This document shows, piece by piece, positions 43,869 to 54,712 of a stretch of 64,000 bases of DNA. A program made the translations under genes and the position numbers. This DNA comes from JANTGF01 sp963750735 (GTDB lineage: Bacteria; Bacteroidota; Bacteroidia; Bacteroidales; VadinHA17), in NCBI GenBank assembly GCA_963750735.1, contig CAVVRY010000019.1, positions 1 through 64,000 of the forward strand, read 5' to 3'. Position 1 is the first letter of the stretch, and each line of letters opens with the position of its first letter. The notes below the pieces were generated by a model that worked only from the letters and a program-made list of their open reading frames with translations, was not told the DNA's origin and searched no databases.

Positions 43869-44945
43869 TTATTTTCTTAGTTCAAAATCCACTCCAAGTT
43901 TATTTGCTATTTCTTTCAGTTCATCCTGAATTCCCGGCAGGATCTTAATTCCATTTTTAGAATTCAGTTTTTCTGCTTCTCTTTCAATCTCTCCGGGAAT
44001 AAGAACTTTTTTACCTTCAATGGGTTTTGTATTCTTGAGTGTGAGAATCCAGTGGTCCATTCTTTTTTTGAATTCATTTGAGGATGAAAAGCCGTCGATT
44101 CTCATTGCACCGAAAAAATGGCCCATTCCTTTTCCAACAAAAGTATCTGGCATGGGGAGGTAAGCCAGGAAAGGTGGAACAAATGGCCCGTAGTTTGCCC
44201 CACTCAATACACCGGTAAAAATATCAACTATAGCCCCAAGCGCATAGCCTTTGTGACTTCCGTGTGCGATGTCTCCACCCAGTGGAAGCATAGATCCACC
44301 TTTTTTCATGATATCCGGATCGTCAGATGGTTTACCATTTTTATCCTGCACATATCCATAGGGGATTTTTTCATTTTTCGCTGATGCAACTGCCAATTTC
44401 CCTCTCGCAATTGGAGTAGTTGAAAAGTCAGCAACAAAATCAAGCTGTTCTCCAGCAGGGACTGCTACCGTAATGGGATTGGTGCCTAACATTCTTTCAG
44501 TAGAATTTGTAGGTGCCACCATAGGATTAGCGTTGGTCATTGTAATGCCAATCATATCATGTTCGAGAGCCATCATAGCATAATAACTGCCAATACCCAA
44601 ATGATTTGAATTCCGGGTAGCAACCCATCCTGTTGTACTTTTTTGAGCTTTCTCAATAGCAAGGTGCATAGATTTGATCGCACCAACTATACCAATTGCA
44701 CCATCAGCATCAACTACCGCTGTACCTGGTGTTTCGTGGATAGTCTTGACGTATGGCTTAGTATTAATTCTATCGGCTTCCCACAGTTGAAAATAGTCTT
44801 TGATGCGGATCATTCCATGGGAAGGAAGATTCCTGAGTTCAGCTTTCACAAAAACACTGGCAATGTCAAGGGCATCTTCTTTTGGACAGCCTATTTTCTC
44901 AAATATACTCTGAGTAAAATCTATTAAATATTCTGCGGTGTACAT
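43869..44945 (-). CDS. Malate/L-lactate dehydrogenase (Ldh_2, type II) family oxidoreductase
   Basis: A 358-residue NAD(P)-dependent 2-hydroxyacid oxidoreductase of the Ldh_2 fold. Key stretches are AELRNLPSHGMIRIKDY (catalytic His), VATRNSNHLGIGSYYAMMAL, GITMTNANPMVAPTNSTERM with LGTNPI, and GSHKGYALGAIVDIFTGVLS. Members act on malate, lactate, ureidoglycolate or sulfolactate, so the exact substrate is open. It runs in the same direction as the SDR gene 63 bp upstream. Confidence 0.88.
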   Translation of the reverse strand: MYTAEYLIDFTQSIFEKIGCPKEDALDIASVFVKAELRNLPSHGMIRIKDYFQLWEADRINTKPYVKTIHETPGTAVVDADGAIGIVGAIKSMHLAIEKAQKSTTGWVATRNSNHLGIGSYYAMMALEHDMIGITMTNANPMVAPTNSTERMLGTNPITVAVPAGEQLDFVADFSTTPIARGKLAVASAKNEKIPYGYVQDKNGKPSDDPDIMKKGGSMLPLGGDIAHGSHKGYALGAIVDIFTGVLSGANYGPFVPPFLAYLPMPDTFVGKGMGHFFGAMRIDGFSSSNEFKKRMDHWILTLKNTKPIEGKKVLIPGEIEREAEKLNSKNGIKILPGIQDELKEIANKLGVDFELRK

Positions 44946-45008
44946 ATTTTATGTATTTATCTGTGAAAACAGGAGGATAATATGGTGAAGTAAACTGTAA
45001 ATTCTGGT

Positions 45009-45770
45009 TTATTCGTCTCTTTTTATATATAAAGAATTTGCCTGTGCAGTGGCTGTCAAAACTATATCATTAATGTTAACATGTTCAGGTAAATTAACTA
45101 CATACCAGATAACATTCGCCACATCCTCTCCTGTTAGAGGTTTCATTCCTTTGTAGGGGATTTTAGCTTTTTCCTTATCACCGTGAAACCTGACAATTGA
45201 AAATTCTGTCTCAACAAGACCTGGATTTACAGAGGTAACTTTAATTCCTTCTTTGAGTAAATCAATACGCATACCTTTGCTAATAGCATCAACAGCATGC
45301 TTGCTGGCACAATATACATTGCCCTTTTCATATACTTCCTTAGCTGCTGTAGATGCAATATTTACTACGTGCCCGCAGCCATTTTCAATCATGAGTGGAA
45401 GTATTGCTTTCGAAACATACAAAAGTCCTTTTACATTTGTATCAATCATTTTATCCCAATCATCCAGATCTCCATCCTGAATGAGATCAAGTCCGGAAGC
45501 CAGCCCTGCATTGTTTATGAGAATATCAATTTTTTTCCATTTTTCATTTAAGGTATTAAAACCAGCAACAACTTCCTCATTATTTCTTACATCGAAGTTT
45601 AATGCAAGGGCTTCGATATCGTATTTTTTAACTAATCTATTCTTAAGATTTTCCAATAATTCTGATCTTCGTCCGGTCAGAATCAGGCTTATTCCTTCAC
45701 TGGCAAATTTTTCGGCTGTAGCTTCCCCGATTCCGGAGGTTGCTCCTGTAATTAGTGCAATTTTATTCAT
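45009..45770 (-). CDS. Short-chain dehydrogenase/reductase (YdfG-like)
   Basis: A 253-residue classical SDR. Cofactor motif TGATSGIGEA is at residues 8-17, with an Arg after strand 2 (TGRR) that favours NADP. NNAG is at about 87, the catalytic Ser in NIASTAA at about 140, and YCASK (Tyr and Lys) at about 154. The overall pattern matches the YdfG/serine 3-dehydrogenase branch acting on 3-hydroxy acids. Substrate not proven. Confidence 0.9.
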   Translation of the reverse strand: MNKIALITGATSGIGEATAEKFASEGISLILTGRRSELLENLKNRLVKKYDIEALALNFDVRNNEEVVAGFNTLNEKWKKIDILINNAGLASGLDLIQDGDLDDWDKMIDTNVKGLLYVSKAILPLMIENGCGHVVNIASTAAKEVYEKGNVYCASKHAVDAISKGMRIDLLKEGIKVTSVNPGLVETEFSIVRFHGDKEKAKIPYKGMKPLTGEDVANVIWYVVNLPEHVNINDIVLTATAQANSLYIKRDE

Positions 45771-45980
45771 ATAGATATGTTTTTATATCTCCAAAAGTAT
45801 AAAATTATGATACAAGTTTTGCATCAATAGATTGGATAAACGATCAAGTTAAAATTTCTATATTTCAACAAATGGTAATATTCTGATCATTAAAAACCTG
45901 AATCTGGTTGATTCTCGTTATTTATCAAGAATATATCTAAAATTAAGATTCACATCATTCTAAGAGTGAAATTTGTTAGC

Positions 45981-45988
45981 TATATTTG
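45981..45988 (+). promoter_or_regulatory. Candidate -7 box of purL
   Basis: TATATTTG fits TAnnTTTG and ends 35 bases before the purL ATG. Confidence 0.5.
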
Positions 45989-46023
45989 TTTCAGTTTTTA
46001 AATCTAACTTTTTATAGTTTTCT

Positions 46024-48228
46024 ATGTCAAAAGCTAAAGTTACTCTTGAAACAGCTCAGAAAATAGGATTGGATTCCTACGAATTCGAAAAAATTAAAGA
46101 GATTTTGGGTAGAACTCCAAATTTCACAGAACTGAGTATTTATTCAGTGATGTGGTCAGAACATGCATCTTATAAGAACTCGATAAAATGGATTAAAACT
46201 TTACCCAGGAAGGGAAAAAATCTATTGGCAGAAGCTGGTGAAGAAAATGCTGGTCTTGTAGATATTGGAAATGGACTTGCCTGTGCATTTAAAATTGAAT
46301 CACATAATCACCCTTGTGCTGTGGAACCTTACCAGGGTGCTGCAACGGGAGTAGGGGGTATAAACAGGGATATTTTCACTATGGGCGCCAGACCCATAGC
46401 ACAATTGAACTCGCTGAGATTTGGAGAACTCTCCATGGAAAGGACAAAATTCCTGTTAAAAGGTGTTGTAAAAGGTATTGGAGACTATGGTAACTCTTTC
46501 GGCGTTCCTGTTGTTGGAGGTGAAGTTTATTTTGACGAATGCTACAATAGCAATCCTCTGGTAAATGCTATGTCAGTAGGAATAATGAAAACCGACCAAA
46601 TGATCTCCGCTATTGCAAAAGGTGTCGGGAATCCGGTATATATCGTTGGATCATCAACCGGGAAAGACGGTATTCATGGTGCAACATTTGCTTCAGCTGA
46701 TATAACAGAGGATTCTGCCAATGATATTCCGTCAATTCAGGTGGGTGATCCATTTCAGGAAAAATTACTTCTTGAAGCCACTCTTGAACTTAATAAAACA
46801 GGAGCAGTTGTTGGAATGCAGGATATGGGAGCTGCAGGAATCATTTGTTCTACATCTGAAATGTCAGCCAAAGGAAACCATGGCATGAAAATAGATCTTG
46901 ATAAGGTCCCCCTGCGGCAGCAAAATATGGAAGCTTTTGAAATTCTACTCTCCGAATCACAGGAACGAATGTTGGTTGTTGTCAAAAAAGGAAGAGAGAA
47001 AGAGGTCGAAGATATTTTTCTGAAGTGGGATCTTAATTGCTCAATTATCGGGGAGGTGATCAAAGATGATAAATTGTATTTCCACCGGCTGGGTGAGTTG
47101 GTAGCTGAGGTTCCGGCAAAAAGCCTTGTCCTCGGGGGTGGGGCTCCGGTATATGACCGTGAATTTAAGGTCCCCTCTTACTATAAAGAAACAAAGAAAT
47201 TTACCATTGATGATGTCCCTGAACCTGATGATATAAAAGAGGTCGTATTATCATTAGTGAAAAACCCGAATATCGCTTGTAAGAAATGGGTTTATGAGCA
47301 ATATGATACGATGGTTGGAACAAACAACATGAGCACGAATTTCCCATCTGATGCAGGTTTGGTAAACATAAAAGGAACAAGGAGTGCATTGGCATTAACA
47401 GTAGATTGTAACTCCAGGTATGTTATGGCTGATCCACATATCGGAGCACAGATTGCTGTTTCTGAAGCTGCCAGAAATATTGTATGCAGTGGAGGTGAAC
47501 CCATAGCTGTTACAAACTGTCTTAATTTTGGGAATCCGTATAATCCGGAAGTGTACTGGCAGTTTATTCAGGCTATTAAAGGAATGGGTAGGGCCTGCAA
47601 GAAATTTGATACACCTGTGACCGGAGGTAATGTAAGTTTTTACAATCAGGCGTCAATTGATGGAAAGGTTGAACCTGTTTTTCCTACTCCTACAATTGGA
47701 ATGCTTGGTTTGCTCCGAGAAAAAAATAATCATATGTCAATTGCATTTAGCAAAAAAGGCAATATGATTTACCTGATTGGAAAATCACAAAATGATATAT
47801 CATCATCGCAATACCTCGTTTCTTATCATGGGATTGAGAATTCTCCACCACCTCATTTCGATCTTGACTTTGAATATGGTGTTCAACAAGTAGTAAAAGA
47901 TCTTATCCGGTTTAGTTTGGTTCGCTCGGCTCATGATGTTTCTGAAGGTGGCTTATTCATTACCTTATTGGAGTGTGGAATACCCAAATGTCTTGGTTTT
48001 GATATTACTACTGATGCTGAAGTGCGAAAGGATGCTTTCCTCTTTGGGGAAGCACAAAGCAGGATTATAGTTTCTGTTGCACCATCACGAGAAACGGAAT
48101 TCATCGATTATATGCTTAAAACAGAAATGCCGTTTTCTGTGTTAGGCCATGTAACAAGGGGTGAGTGTAGAATCGATGACATATCCTATGGGTTTATCTG
48201 CGACCTGATGAGAGAATATTCTCTTTGA
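46024..48228 (+). CDS. purL: Phosphoribosylformylglycinamidine synthase subunit PurL
   Basis: Fourth step of purine synthesis: converts FGAR to FGAM with ATP and ammonia from PurQ. The 734-residue small-type PurL (as in Bacillus) starts with the helical domain (EFEKIKEILGRTPNFTELSI). It has SVMWSEHASYKNS, then IESHNHPCAVEPYQGAATGV with GGINRDIFTMGARPIA (ATP and substrate site), and the repeated half with GGEPIAVTNCLNFGNP and AHDVSEGGLFITLLE. Full length and intact, with broken genes directly downstream. No purQ or purS in the window. Confidence 0.96.
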   Translation: MSKAKVTLETAQKIGLDSYEFEKIKEILGRTPNFTELSIYSVMWSEHASYKNSIKWIKTLPRKGKNLLAEAGEENAGLVDIGNGLACAFKIESHNHPCAVEPYQGAATGVGGINRDIFTMGARPIAQLNSLRFGELSMERTKFLLKGVVKGIGDYGNSFGVPVVGGEVYFDECYNSNPLVNAMSVGIMKTDQMISAIAKGVGNPVYIVGSSTGKDGIHGATFASADITEDSANDIPSIQVGDPFQEKLLLEATLELNKTGAVVGMQDMGAAGIICSTSEMSAKGNHGMKIDLDKVPLRQQNMEAFEILLSESQERMLVVVKKGREKEVEDIFLKWDLNCSIIGEVIKDDKLYFHRLGELVAEVPAKSLVLGGGAPVYDREFKVPSYYKETKKFTIDDVPEPDDIKEVVLSLVKNPNIACKKWVYEQYDTMVGTNNMSTNFPSDAGLVNIKGTRSALALTVDCNSRYVMADPHIGAQIAVSEAARNIVCSGGEPIAVTNCLNFGNPYNPEVYWQFIQAIKGMGRACKKFDTPVTGGNVSFYNQASIDGKVEPVFPTPTIGMLGLLREKNNHMSIAFSKKGNMIYLIGKSQNDISSSQYLVSYHGIENSPPPHFDLDFEYGVQQVVKDLIRFSLVRSAHDVSEGGLFITLLECGIPKCLGFDITTDAEVRKDAFLFGEAQSRIIVSVAPSRETEFIDYMLKTEMPFSVLGHVTRGECRIDDISYGFICDLMREYSL

Positions 48229-48349
48229 TAAAGCAGTTAGCTAGATCTTTAATACATACCATGATTTCCGTTTACTTCGGATATTGACCATTCGTTCGTG
48301 AAATCCATATAACTATCCAAATAAAAGTAAAAAGTCCCAGGTAGAGGAA

Positions 48350-49035
48350 ATGTTTGATAACATTGCCTGGCGGTATGATTTTCTAAATCATTTTTTGTCA
48401 TTGGGAGTTGACAAACGGTGGAGAAGAAGAGCTATTAAGAAGCTCAGACCAAAGGGCCCAAAAAAAATTCTTGATGTTGCAACAGGTACAGGAGATCTGG
48501 CTATTGCTGCGTTAAAATTAAATCCTGATGAAATAGCCGGGATTGATATTTCCGAAAAGATGCTGGAAAAGGGCAGGTCGAAAAATCGGAAAAAGGCCTC
48601 GGAAGACAAAATCAAGCTTCAATCCGGTGATTCTGAGGCTATTCCTTTCCCTGATGAGGTTTTGATGGACTTACGGTTGCATTTGGTGTTCGGATTTTGA
48701 AACCTGAAGCTTGGTTTAAGTGAGATGTATAGAGTATTAAAGCCGGGTGGTGCATGTGTAATTCTTGAGTTTCGAGGCGGTAAGTTTTCCTTTAAACAGA
48801 TATTATACATTTTATTTTTTTAAAATACTTCCATTCATTGGGAGATTGGTATCAAAAGATAGTAATGCATATACTTATCTTCCCGATTCTGTTGATGCAT
48901 TTCCTGATGGTGAAAAGTTTCTCGGAATTCTTGAGGACCATCGGTTTTTCTAACTCATCGCTTATACGACTTAGTTTTGGTATAGCCACTATATATTTTG
49001 GAGTAAAAGATGATCACAATAATGTAACAAATTAA
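48350..49035 (+). pseudogene. ubiE: Demethylmenaquinone methyltransferase (UbiE/MenG), several frameshifts
   Basis: SAM-dependent C-methylation in menaquinone synthesis. The intact 5' piece reads VEEMFDNIAWRYDFLNHFLS, RWRRRAIKKL and the SAM motif LDVATGTGDLAIAAL. Frame changes near 48655, 48700, 48820 and 48945 follow, with GLTVAFGVRILK, LSEMYRVLKPGGACVILEF, LPFIGRLVSKDSNAYTYLPD and finally RLSFGIATIYFGVKDDH. The upstream codons (PYNYPNKSKKSQVEE) are in frame before the ATG at 48350, so the true start lies further 5', probably before a TGA that is itself likely an error. About 235-245 residues if repaired. Confidence 0.85.
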
Positions 49036-49065
49036 TAGTTTTAATGTGTATATAGAATTTAGGGT

Positions 49066-49786
49066 TTGAAAAGATTATTGTTTATCATATTAGTTTAGTT
49101 CCAGTTATTGGATTTTCTCAGGAGAAAAAACCTAAGATAATTCTAACTATGATAAAAGAATTGCATTTCGGCTTTACTTTAGTTTTAACTACCATTGACT
49201 TTTATTTTATATCCGTCCTGATCAGCCCTAATACCAGATTCTTCTTTTCCACAGGTAACACCGTTACACCCTGGATTTAATATAAATGTGGTCTCCAGTT
49301 TACGTTGAATGAAAATTTGAGTTTACGAATTCTTCCTGGAATTAGTTTTGGTCAGCGAACTGTTCATATTTATAAAGTCAGGTACAATACAGAAGAGCAA
49401 ATAAATCAGTTTCTAAATCTACTAATCAAAAACTGAGTCTTCATTTCTTGAATTTCCATTAATATTCAAATATAAAGCACGGCGTGTAAACATTTGGCGA
49501 CCTTATTTAATCGCAGGTGTTAATATGAGTGAAGATTTATTTCAAAAAAGGAATACGATGATGATAAAGGCATTTTTCTCGACTTAAATACACTGATTTG
49601 TATTACGAGGTAGGATTTGGAATCGATTTTTCCCTCAAATATTTCAAATTTTCACCTGAATTGAAATTTTCGATTGGTACACGTGATATGCTGGTCCATG
49701 ATCGACATGCAGCGTATCCTCAATATGTAACTGCAATTGATAGATTAAAATCAATGATCTGGATACTGAATTTCCATTTCGAATAG
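49066..49786 (+). pseudogene. porT: PorT-family outer-membrane protein, heavily frameshifted
   Basis: Pieces in successive frames rebuild a PorT-like beta barrel. A probable TTG start and signal peptide (KRLLFIILV) are followed by GFSQEKKPK, NYDKRIAF, GFTLVLTTIDFY, LNENLSLRILPGISFGQRTV, SSFLEFPLIFKYKARRVNIW with RPYLIAGVNMSEDL, and a last piece YYEVGFGIDFSLKYFKFSPE to the end at 49786. At least five frame changes are needed. PorT is an outer-membrane component associated with type IX secretion. The T9SS-sorted protein at the left end of the window shows that the organism uses that pathway. The position after ubiE is one I recall as common in Bacteroidota. Confidence 0.72.
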
Positions 49787-49866
49787 TTTTTTTCTAATAA
49801 CTTTCTGTCCCTTTTCAAAGCAAATTTTAATTGTAAGTTTGGTCATCCACTATAATCGTGCTATTC

Positions 49867-51424
49867 GTGAAGAAGGATCTAAAATTATCTCTTCGACCCA
49901 AAGTCGCTTCTTCAATTGAATCCATCGAACAAATTGCTTCTCAAACTCTAAAAATTGATAAGTCCAGGATAAATCTATAAAGATTGCGAAAAAAATCAAT
50001 TGATGCCAGGAAAAGAAAAGCTATAGTTGATCTGGAGTTAGAAATATATATTGATCATCCTGCAGAAATTTTAAAATCAATTTACTCCCGAATATAAAAA
50101 GAGTTGACTCAGCAAAGGAAGTTATAGTAGTAGGATCAGGGCCTGCTGGATTATTTGCTGCACTTAGGCTTTTAGAGTTAGGTTATTGCCCCATTGTTCT
50201 GGAGCGTGGAAATGAAGTCCATACCAGAAAACTTGATATACAGCACTTGTTAGAGACCAAAAACTAAATTGTAGATTCCAATTATTGCTTTGGGGAGGGA
50301 GGAGCAAGGTATTTTTTCTGATGGAAAATCGTACACCCGTTCAAAAAAAAAGGGGATATCGAAAAAATCTTACAGGTTTTGAATTTTCATGGTGCTACGG
50401 ATAAAATATTATACGAAGCACATCCACATATTGGATCGGATAAACTACCTGCAATAATAAAAAACATTAGAGAATCAATTATTGACCATGGAGGTATAGT
50501 TCGATTTGCTAGAAGGTAACGGAGATCTTAATTGAAAATGGGAGTATTAAGGGAGTTGTTTACAAGTAAAGGAGAAACCATAAGGCAGAGGCTGTTATTT
50601 TGGCTACAGGACATTCAGCAAGAGACATTTATGATATTTTAAAAAGTAATGGAATAGAACTCAGCCCAAATCCTTTGCTATGGGAATAAGATGAGAACAT
50701 CCACAAGCATTAATTAATCACATCGATATCATAGAGATCAACAAAGTAAGTATTTGCCTTCAGCTGAATACAGGTTAGCATGCCAGGTAGAGGGAGGGAA
50801 ATCTTTTTGATTTTGTATGTGCCCGGGTGGATTTATTATTCCTTCAGCCACAGGAGAAAGGAAGCTCGTGTAAATGGGATGTCGCCTTCACATAGAAATG
50901 CAAAGTTTGCTAATTCCGGGATCGTAGTTGAAATTGACCTGAAGATATTCCTAATAATAGAGGAGACGAAACACATAAAGGCTTGATTTTTCAAAAGAGC
51001 TGGAGAAAATGGCTTATGAGCCTCCGGTTCAAATACAATAGCGCCTGCACAGCGTTTAACGGATTTTCTTAATGGAAAAGTTTCTGTTTCTTTGCCCGAG
51101 AGCTCTTATTTATCAGGATCGGTATCATCTCCTCTGCATGATTGGCTGCCATTCATTATCCGTGATAAACTGAAAAAAGGTCTCCTGCAATTTGGTGAGC
51201 GCATGAAAGGGTACATCTCAAATGAGGCGATTATTGTTGGCGTTGAGTCCAGAACATCTTCACCTGTAAGATTTCCCAGAGATTCTGATACATTAATGAA
51301 TCCCCAGGTAAGTGGATTATACCCTTGCGGTGAGGGTGCTGGTTACTCAGGTGGCATAGTATCATCAGCAGTAGATGGTGAAAAATGTGCAGAAGCTGTT
51401 GTAAGAAATTTTGAAGGAGTTTAG
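49867..51424 (+). pseudogene. NAD(P)/FAD-dependent dehydrogenase (COG2509-like), heavily frameshifted
   Basis: A GTG at 49867 begins KKDLKLSLRPKVASSIESIE, followed by KKSIDARKRKAIVDLELEIY (the N-terminal domain of this family). The FAD motif is VVGSGPAGLFAALRLLELGY. Pieces such as AHPHIGSDKLPAIIKNIRES, KYLPSAEYRLACQVEGG, FCMCPGGFIIPSATGERKLV and the intact end SSYLSGSVSSPLHDWLPFII to YPCGEGAGYSGGIVSSAVDG follow. There are at least six frame changes plus an in-frame TAA at 49978-49980. The 1.56-kb span equals a normal gene of about 520 residues. Function of the family is not established. Confidence 0.78.
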
Positions 51425-51457
51425 TATTTAAAATGACTCAGATTTAACAAAAGTGAA

Positions 51458-52231
51458 TTACTTTCGTAAATTTCTGAATTCTGAACAAACTACTGCCACT
51501 GCTGCAGCAATATTTAAAGATTCAATTTTTGTAGTTCCATTCTTTTGGTTAGAAGGTATAAGTAAATGATGTTTTATGAAAGGGAGCAGGTTATCAGAAA
51601 TTCCTTTTGATTCATTCCCAAACAGTATGGCACCATTAGTTGTAAGGGGTGTTTCATAAATGTTTTTCCCATCCATAAAAGTCCCATAAACTGGCATGTC
51701 ATTTCGTTTAAATTGATCTAGGACAGTACTTAATTCATGGTAGCTAACTTTTACTTGCACAAATGCATTCATACTTGCCTGTATCACCTTTGGGTTATAA
51801 ATATCCACACTTCCAGGAGAGCAAATAATGGAATCAATCCCAAACCAGCCCGATGTTCTAACAATAGTTCCTAAATTCCCTGGGTCCTGAATGTTTTCTA
51901 ATAAAAGATGTAATTTATCCGGATGAGGGACAAATGTATTAGCATGATCGGGGATTTTCACAATAGCCAGAACATTGTGAGGGGTTTTAAAACTACTTAT
52001 CTTCTTTAACTCAGCATATTTGACTGCATAAATATTAATATGTTTTTCTATGTCAATGATATGAACTTTTTCAATCCATCCTTCCACAGCAAATAGCTCA
52101 ATAACATCCCAACCCGAGTGAATAAGATCATTCACAATTTTATCACCCTCAGCAACAAAAAAGCCCAATTTATTTCGGTTCTTCTTTGATTTCAGAGAGT
52201 TTACAAACTTGATTTTATTCGAACTTAACAT
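51458..52231 (-). CDS. TrmH/SpoU-family RNA 2'-O-methyltransferase
   Basis: A 257-residue RNA methyltransferase. An N-terminal substrate-binding domain (KIKFVNSLKSKKNRNKLGFF with VAEGDKIV) precedes the SPOUT knot with motif 1 ENIQDPGNLGTIVRTSGWFG, motif 2 ILFGNESKGIS and motif 3 SLNIAAAVAVV. I chose the ATG at 52231 (MLSSNKIKFV); an open frame extends 22 codons upstream but looks unlike the family. It lies opposite in strand to its neighbours, between the broken FAD enzyme and tamA. The target nucleotide (rRNA or tRNA) is unknown. Confidence 0.9.
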   Translation of the reverse strand: MLSSNKIKFVNSLKSKKNRNKLGFFVAEGDKIVNDLIHSGWDVIELFAVEGWIEKVHIIDIEKHINIYAVKYAELKKISSFKTPHNVLAIVKIPDHANTFVPHPDKLHLLLENIQDPGNLGTIVRTSGWFGIDSIICSPGSVDIYNPKVIQASMNAFVQVKVSYHELSTVLDQFKRNDMPVYGTFMDGKNIYETPLTTNGAILFGNESKGISDNLLPFIKHHLLIPSNQKNGTTKIESLNIAAAVAVVCSEFRNLRK

Positions 52232-52331
52232 ACCTGCTTGATAACAAAATGAATTTATAAACTTATTAATGACCCATTGACTATATTTGTGTTTCAAATC
52301 CCTCTACAAAAGTTGGAATTATTAACTACAA

Positions 52332-54682
52332 ATAAAAATTATATACTCAGATCCGGTATCTCTTCTAATACTGTTTCTGAATGTATTAATATTTCAATCC
52401 TGTAATCCTACTAAATATGTACCAGAGGGGAAATACCTTCTTGCTGATAATAAAATAAAAAGTGATCAAAATAAGGAAATTCAGAAGAAGGAATTTAAAA
52501 GTTATATACGTCAAAAGCCAAACAAGAAATTTCTGGGAATTAGGTTTAAATTGGGACTATATAATCGCTCTAATCTTGAAAAGGAGAAGGGAATTAGCAA
52601 ATGGCTGCGAAAAATTGGTGAGCCACCAGTAATTTTTGATGAAACCCAGGATGTTAAATCTTCACAGCAATTAGCATCACTTTTGGAACAAAATGGATAT
52701 TTCCAGGCAGAGATTAATGATACACTATGGTACATCAAGCAAAAGGCGTTTGTTGAATATCGAATTACAATGAATAAACCCCATAGGTTCCGAAAAATAA
52801 GGTACCAGGTCAATGACCCGGTTCTTGAACCAATTGTTATTGCTGATACTGCTGGCTCATGCTGAAAATCGATGATATATATAAAGTCGAAACTATAGAC
52901 AAAGAAAGGGTTAGGCTGGAGAGGTTGATAAAAAATAATGGATATTATACTTTTCAAAAAGAATTTATTTCCTTCATTGCTGATAGTACGGTTGGCGAGC
53001 ATCAGATTGATTTGACTGTAAATGTGAAATCATTAAAGGAAGTTTTCCGGAATGAGTATCAGGAAAAGGTATCATTCAGTAAATATAGAATAAGAAAGGT
53101 TATATTCTTTCTCGATTACGATCCTGGAGCAGCCCTCGAAGACCCAACAAGTTATTTTAGCGATCTTGACACTACCTATCAAGATGGGCTTTACTTTGTA
53201 ACTAAAAAAGGTAAATCACCAATTCACTATGATGTAGTCTTTAAAGCAAATTATATCCAACCTGGTGATCTCTATAACCTAAACAATGTTGAACAAACAA
53301 AAAAACACCTTTCCAGCCTGGAAGTTATTAAACTTACTGATATTTATTTTTCCGAGATACCAGAACAAGCTGTATCTGATACTGGATCGAGAACATTAGA
53401 CTGTCATATACAGGTGGCTCCCAGTAAGTTGCAAGCTTATTCAGTTGAGGTCGAGGGTACCAATTCATCCGGCAACTTTGGGGTTTCTGCAAATTTATTG
53501 TATCAGCATAGAAACTTGTTTCGAAGGGCTGAAGTTTTGAATTTGAAGTTAAAAGGTGCCTATGAGGCTCTTCCAGCTGTAGATCAGGGGTACAGCAATA
53601 TGACCGAGGTCGGAATTGGGGGTGATATTGTCTTTCCAAGATTTCTTGTTCCATTTTTAAATACCGAAGGATTCGTAAAGAAATATAATCCTAAAACCTC
53701 TCTTTTCAGTGCTTATAATTTCCAAAGACGACCAGAATATAAGCGAACTATGTTTTCAACCTCATTTGGTTATAATTGGCAGGCAAATAAGTATATGTCA
53801 CATTTGTTAAGTCCAGTAGATATAAGTGTTGTTAAGTTGCCGTATATTGATAGTTCCTGGTTGGCTTATATTGACGCAACTTCCTACCTTGCTTATAGTT
53901 ACAGGGATGCTTTCATTGCTGGGTTAAGTTACAGCTTTATATTAACCGATCAGATACTAGGAAAAAATATGGATTACTATTATTTCAGGTTGAATTTATC
54001 CTCAGCGGGTAATTTAATTCACCTGGGAAATAAGATTTTTAGTGGTGGGTTGGAACGCCCTGATAGTAATACTATTTTTGGAATTGAATATTCTCAATAT
54101 ATTCGGGCAGACTTTGATTTTAGATATCATTCGGCTTTAAATGAGTCTAATTCAATGGTATATCGACTTTTTTTGGGAGTTGGGTATCCTTATGGGAACT
54201 CAAAAGTGATGCCATTTGAAAAGCAATATTTTACCGGAGGGGCTAATGATATCAGGGCCTGGCCGGTACGAGCGCTTGGGCCAGGTAACTTTGAAACACC
54301 ATTGACAGCTCAGTTTTACAATCAAACGGCAGATATAAAAATTGTGGCAAACCTTGAATATAGGTTTAAGCTCTTTTGGCTTTTGGAGGGAGCCTTATTT
54401 CTTGATGCGGGTAATATTTGGATAATGCCCGGTTTGTCAGGCGTTTCAGACGATCTGGATAATGACAATAACGTTAAAACGGAGTTCAATTTTAATACTT
54501 TTCTTAACCAGATGGCGCTTGGTACAGGATTAGGTGTAAGATTAGACTTATCTTTTTTCCTATTCCGCATTGACCTGGGATACAAACTCCGAAATCCGCA
54601 ATCAGAATGGTTTCCTGAGCCAGATGAGCCTGGATTTTTTAATTATTTAATACCTCATTTTGCAGTTGGGTATCCATTTTAA
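52332..54682 (+). CDS. tamA: BamA/TamA-family outer-membrane protein, one frameshift, no ATG start
   Basis: Outer-membrane protein of the Omp85 superfamily. The N-terminus reads SLLILFLNVLIFQSCNPTKY, a lipoprotein-like signal. POTRA-type domains follow (KKEFKSYIRQKPNKKFLGIR, LASLLEQNGYFQAEI), then a barrel with the lid-loop motif YFTGGANDIRAWPVRALGPG at about residue 635. The frame breaks at about 52858 (GSC then stop), and LLKIDDIYKVETID continues in the next frame; one missing base explains it. No ATG, GTG or TTG fits upstream of the signal peptide. In that frame only ATA/ATT codons at 52332-52340 precede it, so a start-codon base may be wrong. About 780 residues. Confidence 0.85.
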
Positions 54683-54712
54683 TCTTTCTCAGGCAAATTC
54701 CGATGTATTTAT

